In this document: one piece after another, positions 8,830 through 17,716 of the stretch
Position numbering within the stretch: position 1 is the first letter of the stretch
Layout: the number at the start of each line of letters is the position of its first letter
Assembly (NCBI RefSeq): GCF_000612625.1
Contig: NZ_CCAS010000022.1
Location: forward strand, 1 to 62,669
DNA length: 62,669 bases
Reading direction: 5' to 3'
Origin: Neobacillus jeddahensis
Lineage (GTDB): Bacteria > Bacillota > Bacilli > Bacillales > Cytobacillaceae
Notes under the pieces: model-generated
The model's database searches: none
The model's input: only the letters and a program-made list of their open reading frames with translations
What the model was told of the DNA's origin: nothing
Position numbers and translations under genes: made by a program

Positions 8830-8886
8830 AATAATTGAAGCTCTCTAAAGCTATTCAATTTCGGATAGCTTTTTATTTTTTTAATT
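8826..8886 (+). promoter_or_regulatory. Riboswitch expression platform: terminator with competing hairpin
   Basis: A terminator forms from AAAGCTAT (8847-8854) and ATAGCTTT (8865-8872), followed by a long T-rich run. An alternative pairing of 8826-8839 (CCGAAATAATTGAA) with 8854-8864 (TTCAATTTCGG) would preclude it and also uses the last bases of the aptamer P1 stem. c-di-GMP therefore probably controls termination; the sign cannot be settled by eye. Confidence 0.75.
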
Positions 8887-8963
8887 TTTTGAGAATTAGA
8901 GCAAAATCAACTCAGAGTATTTTTTAACTGATTTTCAGAAGGAATAGAAAAGGGGTTTGAGAA

Positions 8964-11117
8964 ATGTTTAAAAATATGTCGATGAATGTGAAACAAATGG
9001 GAAGTTATATCATCATCATTTTATTTTTTATTGTGATTACAAATACTTCTTACAATAACGTCAACCACCTTCGAGATCAAACCATTTCGATAGGAAAAAA
9101 TGATGTGCCTAAAATTGTCTTAGTAGGTGACATACGAGAAGAATTTGCCCGAATTGACCAAGCCACAAACAAGCACGTCTTTGAACGAACCTTTGAAGAC
9201 AAAGAATCAATCGAAGTGTCAATTGACAAAAGCATCGCTTCTATAAATGATAATGTAAATGATTTAAAAAAACTAAAGCTGACCGCCAATGATGAAAAAT
9301 GGTTAACAGAGTTCAGTACAGATTTCAAAGCATACACGGCTTTTCTTCCAACCTTCTATGCCGAATCTAGAAAAAATGATTATGAGACGGTAAATACACA
9401 GTTAGCGAAAATAAGCACTTTAAGTGCCCAAAATGAAAATGCATTGGCGAAATTATCTACATCCACTCAAGAAAATGCCAATGCTACCATCGATACTTCT
9501 AAGCGAGATTCAAATAAGTTCAATTATGAAATTTTAATTCTATCTGTGATTGCTTCTCTCTTTAGCTCATTGATTGCCATTTTTATGACTAGACTGATTT
9601 CACGTATCGTAAAAGGTCTTGTCAATAATGTCGATGTATCGACAAGCTCTGTCACTGAAATAAAAAAGTCAATTGAAAAAACAGGTATTAGTGCCCAGCA
9701 ATTGGATGCATCGATGGCTAAAGCCAACCATTCCGTAAACGAGTTGGTCCAATCAATTCAACAAGTCGCAGGAAACACCACGGTAACAGCCTCAGGGGTA
9801 GATGAAATCTCCGCTGCCGTAGAACAAATGAGCACATCAACCAATTTGGTAGCAGGTAGTGCAGACATTCTGAATGCTTCAGCTGAAGAAACCTCTTCTG
9901 CTATTCAAGAAATGATGGCCTCCATTGAACAAGTGGCCGGGAATGTCGGCAATGCCAGTGCAGGAGTGGAACAAATTTCCGCTGCAATTGAAGAAATGGG
10001 TGCGTCCATTAAAGGAGTCAGCGAGAATGCTGTTAGCTTAACTAATACGGCTGAACAAACAGCGGAAACAGTAGAGGAAATGGTTGTCTCCATCAAACAA
10101 GTAGCGGAAATTGCTCAAAATGTAAATGGACTCAGCATCTCGGTTCAACATGATGCCCTTGAAGGAATGAAATCTTTGAACGAAACCTTAAATGGCATGC
10201 AAGAAATTGCTCAAGTTATTAACCAAGCCAGCGATGTCATGCAAAACCTTGGAAAAAGTTCGGAAGAGATTGGCAGCATCATCGAAGTCATAGACGAAAT
10301 CGCTGATCAAACCAATTTATTAGCCCTCAATGCTGCGATTGAAGCAGCCCGTGCTGGGGAGCATGGCAGAGGATTTTCTGTTGTCGCTGAAGAAGTGCGA
10401 AAACTAGCGGAGCGGTCTGCACTGGCTACCAAGGAAATTGCAGGCTTGATTAAAGGGATTCAGACAGAAACTGCTTTTGCCGTCACCTCGATCAACGATG
10501 GTGCCCATAAGGTCACAATTGGAAATCAGTTAGCTGACAAAACGAATCAAGCAATCAAGAAAATTTCTGAAGGAATTACCCAGGTGACCGAGGAAATGGA
10601 TCAAATTGCCAAAGCCACTGAAGAACAAAGGAAGAACAGTGAATTTATCACCAAAGCGGTTGATAACGTAACAAAGCAAACAGTTGAAATGACCCATTCA
10701 ACAAAGGAACAATCCATCACGGCTGACGAAATTGTGAAAGGAATCATTCAAACTAAAAATCAAGTTCTACAAATTTCCGTTGCAACGTCAGAACAAGCAA
10801 AGGGTGGCAGTGCGATTGTACAAGCGGTCGAAAATGTCTCAGGCCAATCAAGCTCTGTGACAATGGCGGCGAAAGAACAGGCCCAGACCTCGGAAGAAAT
10901 CGTGCGCAATATCAATACCATCAAGGAAATGGTTCAACAAATGTTGGTGGCAACCAACGACCAAGCCAAATATGGTCAAGAAATCGCTCTAGAGGTTGAT
11001 AATGTTCGAAAACAGACAACTGAATTAGATGGCAGTATTGAAACACAGACAAAAGAAGTAGAGGATGTCGCACTGGCCATTAGTGATGTGAATGACCAAG
11101 TGAAAAAGTTAAAATAA
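8964..11117 (+). CDS. Methyl-accepting chemotaxis protein with 4-helix-bundle sensor
   Basis: A 717-aa receptor: TM1 at ~13-32, an extracytoplasmic region of ~150 residues resembling the 4HB_MCP sensor fold, TM2 at ~188-212, and a long cytoplasmic coiled coil. The signalling tip is [20 protein letters not shown] followed by [20 protein letters not shown], the signature that docks CheA/CheW. I see no clear HAMP consensus right after TM2; instead a long series of heptad-like E/A/S-rich repeats follows, possibly making the rod unusually long. The ATG at 8964 has AAAAGGGG eight bases upstream. Expression appears to be gated by the c-di-GMP riboswitch. The gene is on the opposite strand to minJ and ctpB, consistent with an insertion into that conserved neighbourhood. 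Confidence 0.92.
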   Translation: MFKNMSMNVKQMGSYIIIILFFIVITNTSYNNVNHLRDQTISIGKNDVPKIVLVGDIREEFARIDQATNKHVFERTFEDKESIEVSIDKSIASINDNVNDLKKLKLTANDEKWLTEFSTDFKAYTAFLPTFYAESRKNDYETVNTQLAKISTLSAQNENALAKLSTSTQENANATIDTSKRDSNKFNYEILILSVIASLFSSLIAIFMTRLISRIVKGLVNNVDVSTSSVTEIKKSIEKTGISAQQLDASMAKANHSVNELVQSIQQVAGNTTVTASGVDEISAAVEQMSTSTNLVAGSADILNASAEETSSAIQEMMASIEQVAGNVGNASAGVEQISAAIEEMGASIKGVSENAVSLTNTAEQTAETVEEMVVSIKQVAEIAQNVNGLSISVQHDALEGMKSLNETLNGMQEIAQVINQASDVMQNLGKSSEEIGSIIEVIDEIADQTNLLALNAAIEAARAGEHGRGFSVVAEEVRKLAERSALATKEIAGLIKGIQTETAFAVTSINDGAHKVTIGNQLADKTNQAIKKISEGITQVTEEMDQIAKATEEQRKNSEFITKAVDNVTKQTVEMTHSTKEQSITADEIVKGIIQTKNQVLQISVATSEQAKGGSAIVQAVENVSGQSSSVTMAAKEQAQTSEEIVRNINTIKEMVQQMLVATNDQAKYGQEIALEVDNVRKQTTELDGSIETQTKEVEDVALAISDVNDQVKKLK

Positions 11118-11129
11118 TTGTCCAAGACA

Positions 11130-11187
11130 AATGGGACTATCTAAAAAGTCATATACCTGATTTTTGGATAGTCCCATTATTTTTTTC
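11130..11187 (+). terminator. Terminator after the chemotaxis receptor gene
   Basis: Perfect 12-bp stem (AATGGGACTATC 11130-11141, GATAGTCCCATT 11167-11178) followed by a run of T. Confidence 0.85.
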
Positions 11188-11189
11188 TT

Positions 11190-12647
11190 CTATTGTTTTG
11201 CAATCAACTTCAATGCCATTTTCAGTTGCAAATCATTTTTTTCTTTTTTCATTTCTTTTACGGCCGCTTCTTCTAGTTTGGCAGCCGTAGTAACATCAAT
11301 TTTCCCCGTTCCCTCAAGGTCATTTTCCTGCTGAAAGCCTTTGACAGCAAGTGCGGTTTCTTCACTAAAGTATCCATCTGTGCGTCCAGGTGCAAAACCT
11401 AATCCGTCCAAAATTTCCTGGGCATTCTTCACCTGTTCATTGTTCATATCCTCGGTCAATGGCATTTCCACTTGAATCGGATGAGTCTCAAAGATGGCCG
11501 GTTGTTTGATAGCCACGTCTGGCTTAATTCCTTTTTTGTGAATCCAATTGCCATCAGGAGTGAGCCACTTTGCTAAGGTTAGCTTAATATTGCTGCCATC
11601 CCCCATAGAGATGGCTTGCTGAACGGTCCCTTTGCCAAAGGTTGTTTCGCCAACAAGCTGATATCCAGCTGCCTCCTTCAGTGAACCCGCTAATATTTCT
11701 GACGCAGATGCACTTCCTTTGTTGATCAGGACAAGGACAGGATACTCTTTTTTCTTAGTAATAGTTGAGAAGAAGCGTTGTTTCTTGCCATTTCGTTGTT
11801 CAATTTGAACATAGGGCTTATCTTTCGGGATAAACTCCTGCAAAATCTCGCCAACACTATCTAAAAATCCACCAGGATTGCCACGCACATCAAGGATCAA
11901 CCCTTTAATATCATCATTTTCCAAAGCCTTTAAATCCTTTTTGAAATTTGCCGCCGTATCCTCTGAGAATGAGGTTATTTCGATATAGCCAATTTTTTTA
12001 CCATCCTGTTTTTTAATCGAGGAATGAACCGTCTCAAGTGGGATCTCATCGCGTTTGACATCAATGGTTAAGGGATCTTTTAACCCTTTTCTAGCAATCT
12101 CAAGTTTTACGGTTGTCCCCTTTTTTCCACGAATCTTTAGCGTAGCCTTATTGAGGTCAAGTCCCTCAACACTCTTGCCATTGACCTTTAAGATTTGGTC
12201 ATTTGGCTTGATACCGGCTTTTTCTGCAGGAGAATCTTTAAATGGGGAGACGATGACAATTTTTCCATCCTCCATCCCTACTTCGGCACCAATTCCTTCA
12301 AAGGATGATTCCAAGGTCTGCGTGAATTGCTGGGCCGTTTCCTTGTCCATGTAGACTGAATAAGGGTCCTTTAATACAGACAGCATCCCTTGGATTGCGC
12401 CTTCCTTTAGCTTCTCTTCATCAACCTTTTCAACATAACGACTTAAAATGAGATCATAAGCCTGCTCCACTTTTCCAAGGTCCTCACTAGGTTGCTCGGA
12501 CTCCATTTGATTATCTTTTTGAGGCGACGTTTGCTCAAGGGTAGGGGATTCTTCCTGTTTATCTAAGATAACCATTCCAGCATAGGTGCCCCCTGCTCCT
12601 GTTAGTAGTGATCCTGTCATCAACAGGGCCATCCATTTCCGATTCAT
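11190..12647 (-). CDS. ctpB: C-terminal processing peptidase CtpB (S41 family, PDZ)
   Basis: A 485-aa secreted or membrane-anchored serine protease. An N-terminal signal anchor (~7-27) is followed by a helical cap, a PDZ domain (~95-175; DSPAEKAGIKPNDQILKVNG), the S41 protease core with the catalytic Ser in GSASASEIL (~314) and Lys in TFGKGTVQ (~338), and a C-terminal peptidoglycan-binding-like domain (~420-465; AQEILDGLGF, DGYFSEETALAVKGFQ). B. subtilis CtpB (YvjB) is ~480 aa and cleaves SpoIVFA during sporulation to trigger pro-sigmaK processing. Gene order next to ftsX and minJ fits. The start is ATG at 12645-12647 with GAGGAGG upstream. Confidence 0.9.
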   Translation of the reverse strand: MNRKWMALLMTGSLLTGAGGTYAGMVILDKQEESPTLEQTSPQKDNQMESEQPSEDLGKVEQAYDLILSRYVEKVDEEKLKEGAIQGMLSVLKDPYSVYMDKETAQQFTQTLESSFEGIGAEVGMEDGKIVIVSPFKDSPAEKAGIKPNDQILKVNGKSVEGLDLNKATLKIRGKKGTTVKLEIARKGLKDPLTIDVKRDEIPLETVHSSIKKQDGKKIGYIEITSFSEDTAANFKKDLKALENDDIKGLILDVRGNPGGFLDSVGEILQEFIPKDKPYVQIEQRNGKKQRFFSTITKKKEYPVLVLINKGSASASEILAGSLKEAAGYQLVGETTFGKGTVQQAISMGDGSNIKLTLAKWLTPDGNWIHKKGIKPDVAIKQPAIFETHPIQVEMPLTEDMNNEQVKNAQEILDGLGFAPGRTDGYFSEETALAVKGFQQENDLEGTGKIDVTTAAKLEEAAVKEMKKEKNDLQLKMALKLIAKQ

Positions 12648-12756
12648 TTGTACCCTCCTCAGTTCATTCCCTGTTATTAAAAGGCTACGAATTCCTGGCC
12701 AATTAGTAACTTATATGTGAGGTATGGACGAGTTATGAATGAAAGGAAGGCAAAAA

Positions 12757-12779
12757 AAGAAGAAGCTTGGCTTCTTCTT
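12757..12779. terminator. Bidirectional terminator after the M23 peptidase gene
   Basis: Stem AAGAAGAAG / CTTCTTCTT with A-run and T-run flanks, just downstream of the minus-strand stop at 12785. Confidence 0.8.
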
Positions 12780-12784
12780 TTCAC

Positions 12785-14092
12785 TTATACGCCTGGAATA
12801 ATTCCAGCTGGATTAATTTTGTTCGTTTTACCACTATTCCATTCACCCTTATGGAGTTCAAAGTGTAAATGGATACCAGCAGCCTCTCCTGTTGCCCCTT
12901 TAGTACCAATAGGTTGCCCTTTCTTAACAGTATCCCCTTCATGAACTAATCTACTTCCGCTTACCATATGTGCATATACGGTTGTATAGATCTGGCCATT
13001 TATCATGGAGGTAATCATGATACATTCTCCATAAGAAGAGGAAAGATAAGACCTGAATACAATCCCATCTGCTGCAGCAACGATTGCATCAGAATTCGTT
13101 ACCTTACCAAAGTCGATTCCATTATGGAAGCTACTGTCAAACGTTCTATAGCCATATCCTGAAGTGACAGGTCCAACCGTAGGCCTTGTAAATGATGAGC
13201 TTGAGACTTGTGGAGTTGCTCCTACTGATGAACCTGAACCTGAACCTGAACTTGAACTTTTACTAGAACTTGTGTTTTTACTTGCTTTTGCAGCAGCCGC
13301 AGCTGCGGCCTGACGCTCTTGTTCCAGCTTGATTGCCTTTTGGATAGCAATTTCTTGAGATGCTAATACTGACTCTTGCTCTTGTATATCCATAACATGG
13401 TCATGCTCTTCTTGTTCCTGGTCAACAAGTGTCGCTAATAATCTATCTTTCTCAGCTTTTTGCGAATTTAATTTCTGATTCATTGTTTCTAAGTCTGCTA
13501 GCATCTTTTCTATGCTGGCAAGATCTGTTTCAACTTTGACTTGCTTGTCCACAAGTTCCTTTTTATCCGCCTCATGCTGTTTTAAAATATCCTGATCCGC
13601 TTGCATAATCGTCGCAACGGCATTGGCGCGATCAATGAAATCACTAAAACTGCTTGCACCCATTAACACATCCAAGTAATTGACCACTCCGCCTGTTTCT
13701 TGATAATTGCGGGCACGATCCTTCAAAAGCACATTTCGTTTCTCAATCCGTTCCTTAATGACACGTATTTCTTCTTGAAGCTTTACAATCTGTGCTTTCG
13801 TTTCTTCCACTTTTGCTGTCTTATCCTTAATTTTCACAGTCGTATCACTAATGGCTAAATCAAGGCGTTGCATCTCGTTCTTCACATCAGACTGTTGATC
13901 TTGTAAATTACTAATCTTGTCATTTGCTTGATTTAGTTCAGACTCAATCGTGGAACGCTTTTCTTGAATTTTATTTTGTTCCCCTTTTAAACTGGAAATA
14001 GACTCAGCTGCTGTTTTAACAGGTGCTCCTCCAAAAACGGTTCCTAAGCCTACCGTTGCTGCAACGGCCATTGTTATTACTGATTTCTTCAT
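12785..14092 (-). CDS. CwlO-like coiled coil fused to M23 peptidoglycan endopeptidase
   Basis: A 435-aa secreted protein with a signal peptide (~1-30). Residues ~33-255 are coiled coil whose central part (IEKRNVLLKDRARNYQETGG, then YLDVLMGASSFSDFIDRANA) closely resembles the N-terminal PcsB/CwlO coiled coil. An Ala/Ser-rich linker follows, then an M23 domain with Zn-site residues in FHNGIDFG (~325) and HLHFELH (~410). B. subtilis CwlO has an NlpC/P60 domain instead. The gene lies directly downstream of ftsEX, the ABC complex that activates CwlO/EnvC-type hydrolases, so this protein is probably the FtsEX-controlled D,D- or L,D-endopeptidase. The unusual 275-base upstream region holds a four-hairpin element. 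Confidence 0.88.
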   Translation of the reverse strand: MKKSVITMAVAATVGLGTVFGGAPVKTAAESISSLKGEQNKIQEKRSTIESELNQANDKISNLQDQQSDVKNEMQRLDLAISDTTVKIKDKTAKVEETKAQIVKLQEEIRVIKERIEKRNVLLKDRARNYQETGGVVNYLDVLMGASSFSDFIDRANAVATIMQADQDILKQHEADKKELVDKQVKVETDLASIEKMLADLETMNQKLNSQKAEKDRLLATLVDQEQEEHDHVMDIQEQESVLASQEIAIQKAIKLEQERQAAAAAAAKASKNTSSSKSSSSGSGSGSSVGATPQVSSSSFTRPTVGPVTSGYGYRTFDSSFHNGIDFGKVTNSDAIVAAADGIVFRSYLSSSYGECIMITSMINGQIYTTVYAHMVSGSRLVHEGDTVKKGQPIGTKGATGEAAGIHLHFELHKGEWNSGKTNKINPAGIIPGV

Positions 14093-14256
14093 TTCCGATT
14101 TTTCCCCTCCATCTCTCTATATACAGGTAAATCGTTCTTTATCTGTGTGTACAAAGGTAGTTTTGCCGTGTAACATTCTATCGTTTTCAATCGTTTAAAT
14201 AGGGTAATAGACTAGTACTCTAGTATTCATTAAATTAGGAAGGAAAAAGGAAACTT

Positions 14257-14338
14257 GCCGATTGACGAGCCCCTAAGGGCGAAGACAGAGGCATAGTTGC
14301 ACTTATGCCTGATAGAAAGGTTATACTTTCCGATCGGC
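14257..14338 (-). ncRNA. Unassigned four-stem (cloverleaf-like) structured element
   Basis: An outer stem (GCCGAT 14257-14262 / ATCGGC 14333-14338) encloses three hairpins: GCCC/GGGC (14269-14280), AGGCATA/TATGCCT (14289-14310) and GAAAG/CTTTC (14315-14330). All are perfect. It lies in the leader of the M23 peptidase gene, so the minus strand is the likelier RNA. I cannot match it to a known riboswitch; arm lengths and loops do not fit a tRNA. Confidence 0.5.
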
Positions 14339-14347
14339 CAAAAAGCA

Positions 14348-14369
14348 AACCTTCCCCTTAAGGAAGGTT
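14348..14369 (-). terminator. Terminator at the end of ftsX
   Basis: Stem AACCTTCC / GGAAGGTT overlapping the ftsX stop codon, with a T-rich minus-strand tail (TTTGCTTTTTGG). Confidence 0.65.
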
Positions 14370-15258
14370 ATACCTTTAAGAATTTTCTAACAGACATCAC
14401 ACTACCCCAAACGCCAATCAAGGCACCCATCAGAATCAAAATGCCAGAAACCTGATAGATGAATGGATCGAATGGTAGAATTTTGACAAATGTACCCTCA
14501 AGCCTTGGACCAATGTAATCGTATGCTCGATAGTAAGCAATTGAAATTAAGATAATTGGTAAAATCGAGCCAAGAATGCCCAGCCATAATCCTTCTAAAA
14601 AGAACGGCCAGCGAATAAAGGTATTCGTTGCTCCCACTAATCGCATTATTTTTATTTCTCTTCTTCTTGCGATGATCGTAATTTTAATCGTATTCGAAAT
14701 TAAAAAGATCGCAGTAAAGAATAAGCCTATGATGAAAACAATCCCTACATTTCGGCTTGCCTTAATAAACTTAAATAATTTTTCAACCTTACCCTGCCCG
14801 TATTTTACTTTCGCCACATAATTATACTTGGTCACCTTATCGGCAACTTTCATTGTATCTGTTGGTTTTTTCGTTTTTACGATAAATACATCATTTAATG
14901 GATTATCCTGTTCAAATAGCTTGAAGGCCTTCCCCTCTTCACCAAGACTTTTCACTAGATTATCTAGTTCTTCCTTTTTTGGTGAATAGGTAACGCTTTT
15001 TACTTCAGGAATTTTCTCCAACTGAGTTTTTAGTGATTGCTGATCATCTTTACTTGCAGCAACATCGATGTGTACGCGGATTTGCACGTCCTCTTCAATG
15101 GTTTCAGCCACCCTGTTAAGATTCATCATAATAACGAAAAAGACTCCAACTAAAATTAAGGTAACGGTAACAGCACTAACGGATGCAAAAGTCATCCAGC
15201 CATTACGACTGATACTTTTAAGGCTTTCACGGGCGTGACGACCAATTGTCCTAATTTT
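14368..15258 (-). CDS. ftsX: Cell-division ABC transporter permease FtsX
   Basis: A 296-aa protein, the same length as B. subtilis FtsX. A cytoplasmic N-terminus (MKIRTIGRHARESLKSISRN) precedes TM1, a large extracytoplasmic loop (~55-165) and three C-terminal helices, with TIKITIIARRREIKIMRLVG on the cytosolic side where the permease contacts FtsE. FtsEX transmits ATP hydrolysis across the membrane to activate peptidoglycan hydrolases; in B. subtilis the target is CwlO. The start ATG at 15256-15258 follows GAGGTGATT and overlaps the end of ftsE by 8 bases, indicating translational coupling. The longer frame to 15315 lies wholly within ftsE. Confidence 0.95.
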   Translation of the reverse strand, partial: KIRTIGRHARESLKSISRNGWMTFASVSAVTVTLILVGVFFVIMMNLNRVAETIEEDVQIRVHIDVAASKDDQQSLKTQLEKIPEVKSVTYSPKKEELDNLVKSLGEEGKAFKLFEQDNPLNDVFIVKTKKPTDTMKVADKVTKYNYVAKVKYGQGKVEKLFKFIKASRNVGIVFIIGLFFTAIFLISNTIKITIIARRREIKIMRLVGATNTFIRWPFFLEGLWLGILGSILPIILISIAYYRAYDYIGPRLEGTFVKILPFDPFIYQVSGILILMGALIGVWGSVMSVRKFLKV

Positions 15259-15937
15259 CATATCCGTAATCACCTCTTTGCTCATCGCGAGCGATCTTTC
15301 CAGCTTCAATAGCAATTACGCGATGCTTTATTGTATTTACAATCTCCCTGTTATGGGTTGCCATTACAATGGTTGTTCCTCTTGTGTTAATTTCTTCAAA
15401 GATATTCATAATTTCCCACGATGTCTCAGGATCGAGGTTGCCTGTAGGCTCATCCGCAATCACCACTTTCGGTGAATTAACAATGGAACGTGCAATTGAA
15501 ACACGTTGCTGTTCGCCGCCAGATAACTCGGTCGGAAGCATTCTTGCTTTATGTTTAAGGTTAACAAGATCGAGAACTTCCATTACCCGTTTTTTAATAA
15601 ATTTAGGTTGTGCTTCTATTACCTCAAGAGCAAAGGCTACATTTTCATAGACTGTTTTACTTGGTAGTAATTTAAAGTCTTGAAAGACCACTCCAAGATT
15701 TCTTCTAAACAGTGGAACCTTTTTCATTTTTAATTTGGCAAGATTAACGCCATTCATGGTAATAGTCCCAGAAGATGGCACTTCTTCACGGTACATCATT
15801 TTAATAAATGTTGATTTGCCGGCACCACTCGGACCGACTACATAGACGAATTCACCCTGATTAATCTTGACGTCTATTCCATTAATAGCTGTTACGCCAT
15901 TCGGATACTTTTTATATACTTCTTGTAGTTCTATCAT
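15251..15937 (-). CDS. ftsE: Cell-division ABC transporter ATPase FtsE
   Basis: A 228-aa ABC ATPase, the same length as the B. subtilis protein. Walker A is GPSGAGKST, the signature is LSGGEQQRVSIARSI, Walker B is VVIADEPTGNLD and the switch His is in ATHNREIV. It drives FtsX at the inner face of the membrane. Start chosen: ATG at 15935-15937, six bases after ATAGGTG; the alternative GTG at 15946 is part of that ribosome site. It is the first gene of the ftsEX pair, and the 280-base gap to cccB contains no other gene. Confidence 0.95.
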   Translation of the reverse strand: MIELQEVYKKYPNGVTAINGIDVKINQGEFVYVVGPSGAGKSTFIKMMYREEVPSSGTITMNGVNLAKLKMKKVPLFRRNLGVVFQDFKLLPSKTVYENVAFALEVIEAQPKFIKKRVMEVLDLVNLKHKARMLPTELSGGEQQRVSIARSIVNSPKVVIADEPTGNLDPETSWEIMNIFEEINTRGTTIVMATHNREIVNTIKHRVIAIEAGKIARDEQRGDYGYEN

Positions 15938-16179
15938 TTTTATCACCTATAGTTAAGTTATTTCGAATATATAAATCGACAATAATCTTCTTTATTTGCA
16001 AAATGACCCAAACAACAAACAATATGTGCATAATTTCGCATAGTTTTATTATAACATCATAATTCGCTATTAAAAGCGGTAAAAATATTACAGTTTCTTT
16101 TCAAACAATACACAGTTCGACAAAATTCTTCATGAGCAACCCTATTTTTCCACTAAATAAAGGAGATGGAAAAATAAAA

Positions 16180-16207
16180 AACGCTCTGTTTTTTCTAACA
16201 GAACGTT
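16180..16207 (-). terminator. Terminator after cccB
   Basis: Stem AACGCTCTGTT / AACAGAACGTT with a T-rich minus-strand tail, nine bases after the cccB stop. Confidence 0.8.
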
Positions 16208-16215
16208 TAGATTGT

Positions 16216-16557
16216 TTATTTTTTAGCTGCTAACCAATCAGCGATCGAATCAGCGTCATCACCTGATACTAGACCAGCTGGCATTCCACCAGACTTACCA
16301 TTTTTCAGAATATCTAATATTTCATCCTTCGAGTATCTAGACCCAACCTTTGTTAAATCAGGTCCCACTGCGCCCTTAAGGTCCCCACCATGGCAACTAG
16401 AACACTTTTGATCGTAAATCTTTTGTGCGTCACCAGATTGAGCTGTTTCTGTTCCACCATTGTCCTTATCTGCCGATTCATCATCGCCGCCCCCACAAGC
16501 AGCAAGTCCCATTACTAGAGAAGTTCCTAGCAATAAGGTTAAGAGTTTTTTCTTCAT
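16216..16557 (-). CDS. cccB: Cytochrome c-551 lipoprotein CccB
   Basis: A 113-aa lipoprotein with a lipobox LAAC at ~18-21, an acidic linker, and a single-haem cytochrome c fold: CSSCH for haem attachment, the conserved GPDLTKVG segment and GGMPAGL supplying the axial Met. In bacilli CccB is a membrane-bound carrier that passes electrons from the bc complex towards caa3 oxidase and similar acceptors. It is monocistronic and lies in the B. subtilis-like order yvjA-cccB-ftsE. It is the only small monohaem cytochrome in the window and could also feed or drain the multiheme cluster 5 kb away, though nothing in the sequence proves that. Confidence 0.93.
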   Translation of the reverse strand: MKKKLLTLLLGTSLVMGLAACGGGDDESADKDNGGTETAQSGDAQKIYDQKCSSCHGGDLKGAVGPDLTKVGSRYSKDEILDILKNGKSGGMPAGLVSGDDADSIADWLAAKK

Positions 16558-16608
16558 CTCAATACCCCCTCAAGAAAATATTACCACCAGAGAATTATTA
16601 TACCAATC

Positions 16609-17475
16609 CTATGCGCGTTTGAAACCTTCACCAAGCACCTCTGCTGCATCCATAACAACGACAAATGCAGATGGATCTAAGGTTTTGACCAATTGTTTCA
16701 ATTTTGTGAACTGAGTTTGATCCACCACACACATAAGTACTGGTCGTTCATGGTCCGTAAATCCACCATATGCAGATAGTTTTGTCACACCACGATCAAT
16801 TTTATTCAAAATACCTTCACGAACTTCATCTTGTTTATCTGTTATGATCATCGCCATCTTTGATCGGCCAAAACCAACTTGAATGAGATCGATGGTTTTA
16901 CTTGTCACATAAAGGGCGATCAATGCATACAGCCCCTTTTCAATATCAAATACGATCGCGGCAGTAAGGACAATTAACCCATCAATCATGACCACACATC
17001 TGCCAAGTGTAAAGCCTGTATATTTATTAATAATCTGTGCAGCTAGGTCGGTCCCACCTGTTGATGCCTTTCCTCGAAAAACAATCCCTAAGCCAAGCCC
17101 TACACCAATTCCTCCGAACAATGCGCCTAACAATGCATCATTCGTCCATGGCTCCAAATCCTTGGACAGAAAAACAACAAACGGTAAGAAAATAGTTCCT
17201 GCTAGTGTTTTGATCCCAAATTGTTTCCCTAAAAATAGGACGCCAGCTATAAATAGAGGAATATTAAAAGCCCACTGAACATAGGCCGGCTCCCAGCCGA
17301 ATAAGGTTTTAAAGATCGTACTGATACCACTTACCCCCCCAGATGCTACTTGGTTAGGAAGCAAGAACACATTAAATGACAGCGCAATAATGGCCGCACC
17401 AATTAAAACGAATATGTAATCAGCGGCGATTTGCATTTTGGGATGGCTTTGTGTCAAATTGCTTAATAAATTCAT
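16609..17475 (-). CDS. yvjA: YitT-family membrane protein (YvjA-like)
   Basis: A 288-aa protein with about six N-terminal helices (YIFVLIGAAIIALSFNVFLL, then LPNQVASGGVSGISTI, typical of the YitT/DUF161 family) and a cytosolic C-terminal DUF2179 domain (residues ~205-285). The molecular function of the family is unknown. Start chosen: ATG at 17473-17475 seven bases after GAGGAG; an open frame running on to 17922 enters prfB and is not credible. Position next to prfB and cccB matches B. subtilis yvjA. Confidence 0.88.
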   Translation of the reverse strand: MNLLSNLTQSHPKMQIAADYIFVLIGAAIIALSFNVFLLPNQVASGGVSGISTIFKTLFGWEPAYVQWAFNIPLFIAGVLFLGKQFGIKTLAGTIFLPFVVFLSKDLEPWTNDALLGALFGGIGVGLGLGIVFRGKASTGGTDLAAQIINKYTGFTLGRCVVMIDGLIVLTAAIVFDIEKGLYALIALYVTSKTIDLIQVGFGRSKMAMIITDKQDEVREGILNKIDRGVTKLSAYGGFTDHERPVLMCVVDQTQFTKLKQLVKTLDPSAFVVVMDAAEVLGEGFKRA

Positions 17476-17680
17476 ACTATTTCTCCTCAAAAATTCTTTC
17501 TTCCATAATAAATTCTTGTTGCCGAAAGAGAGTATAGCACGGGAAAAATATAGTGTAAATGGTATTAAATTGACGCATTGAAGGATTAAACCATTACGCT
17601 TAGTGTATACCTTAAGCCTATTTTTCATGATGATTCCTGTAGAAATATAAGAGAAGATGATCTTCTTTCGACAAAAAACA

Positions 17681-17708
17681 GCCTTTGTCGAATTTAGCCG
17701 ACAAAGGC
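17681..17708 (-). terminator. Terminator after prfB
   Basis: Perfect 10-bp stem GCCTTTGTCG / CGACAAAGGC followed on the minus strand by TGTTTTTTG, eight bases after the prfB stop. Confidence 0.9.
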
Positions 17709-17716
17709 CACCATGA

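Noticed and set aside
14257..14338. Four-stem element as a tRNA or as a c-di-AMP (ydaO) riboswitch
   Set aside because: Arm and loop sizes (4-base and 8-base loops, no T-loop GTTCGA, no CCA context) do not fit tRNA, and none of the conserved ydaO sequence blocks I recall is present on either strand.
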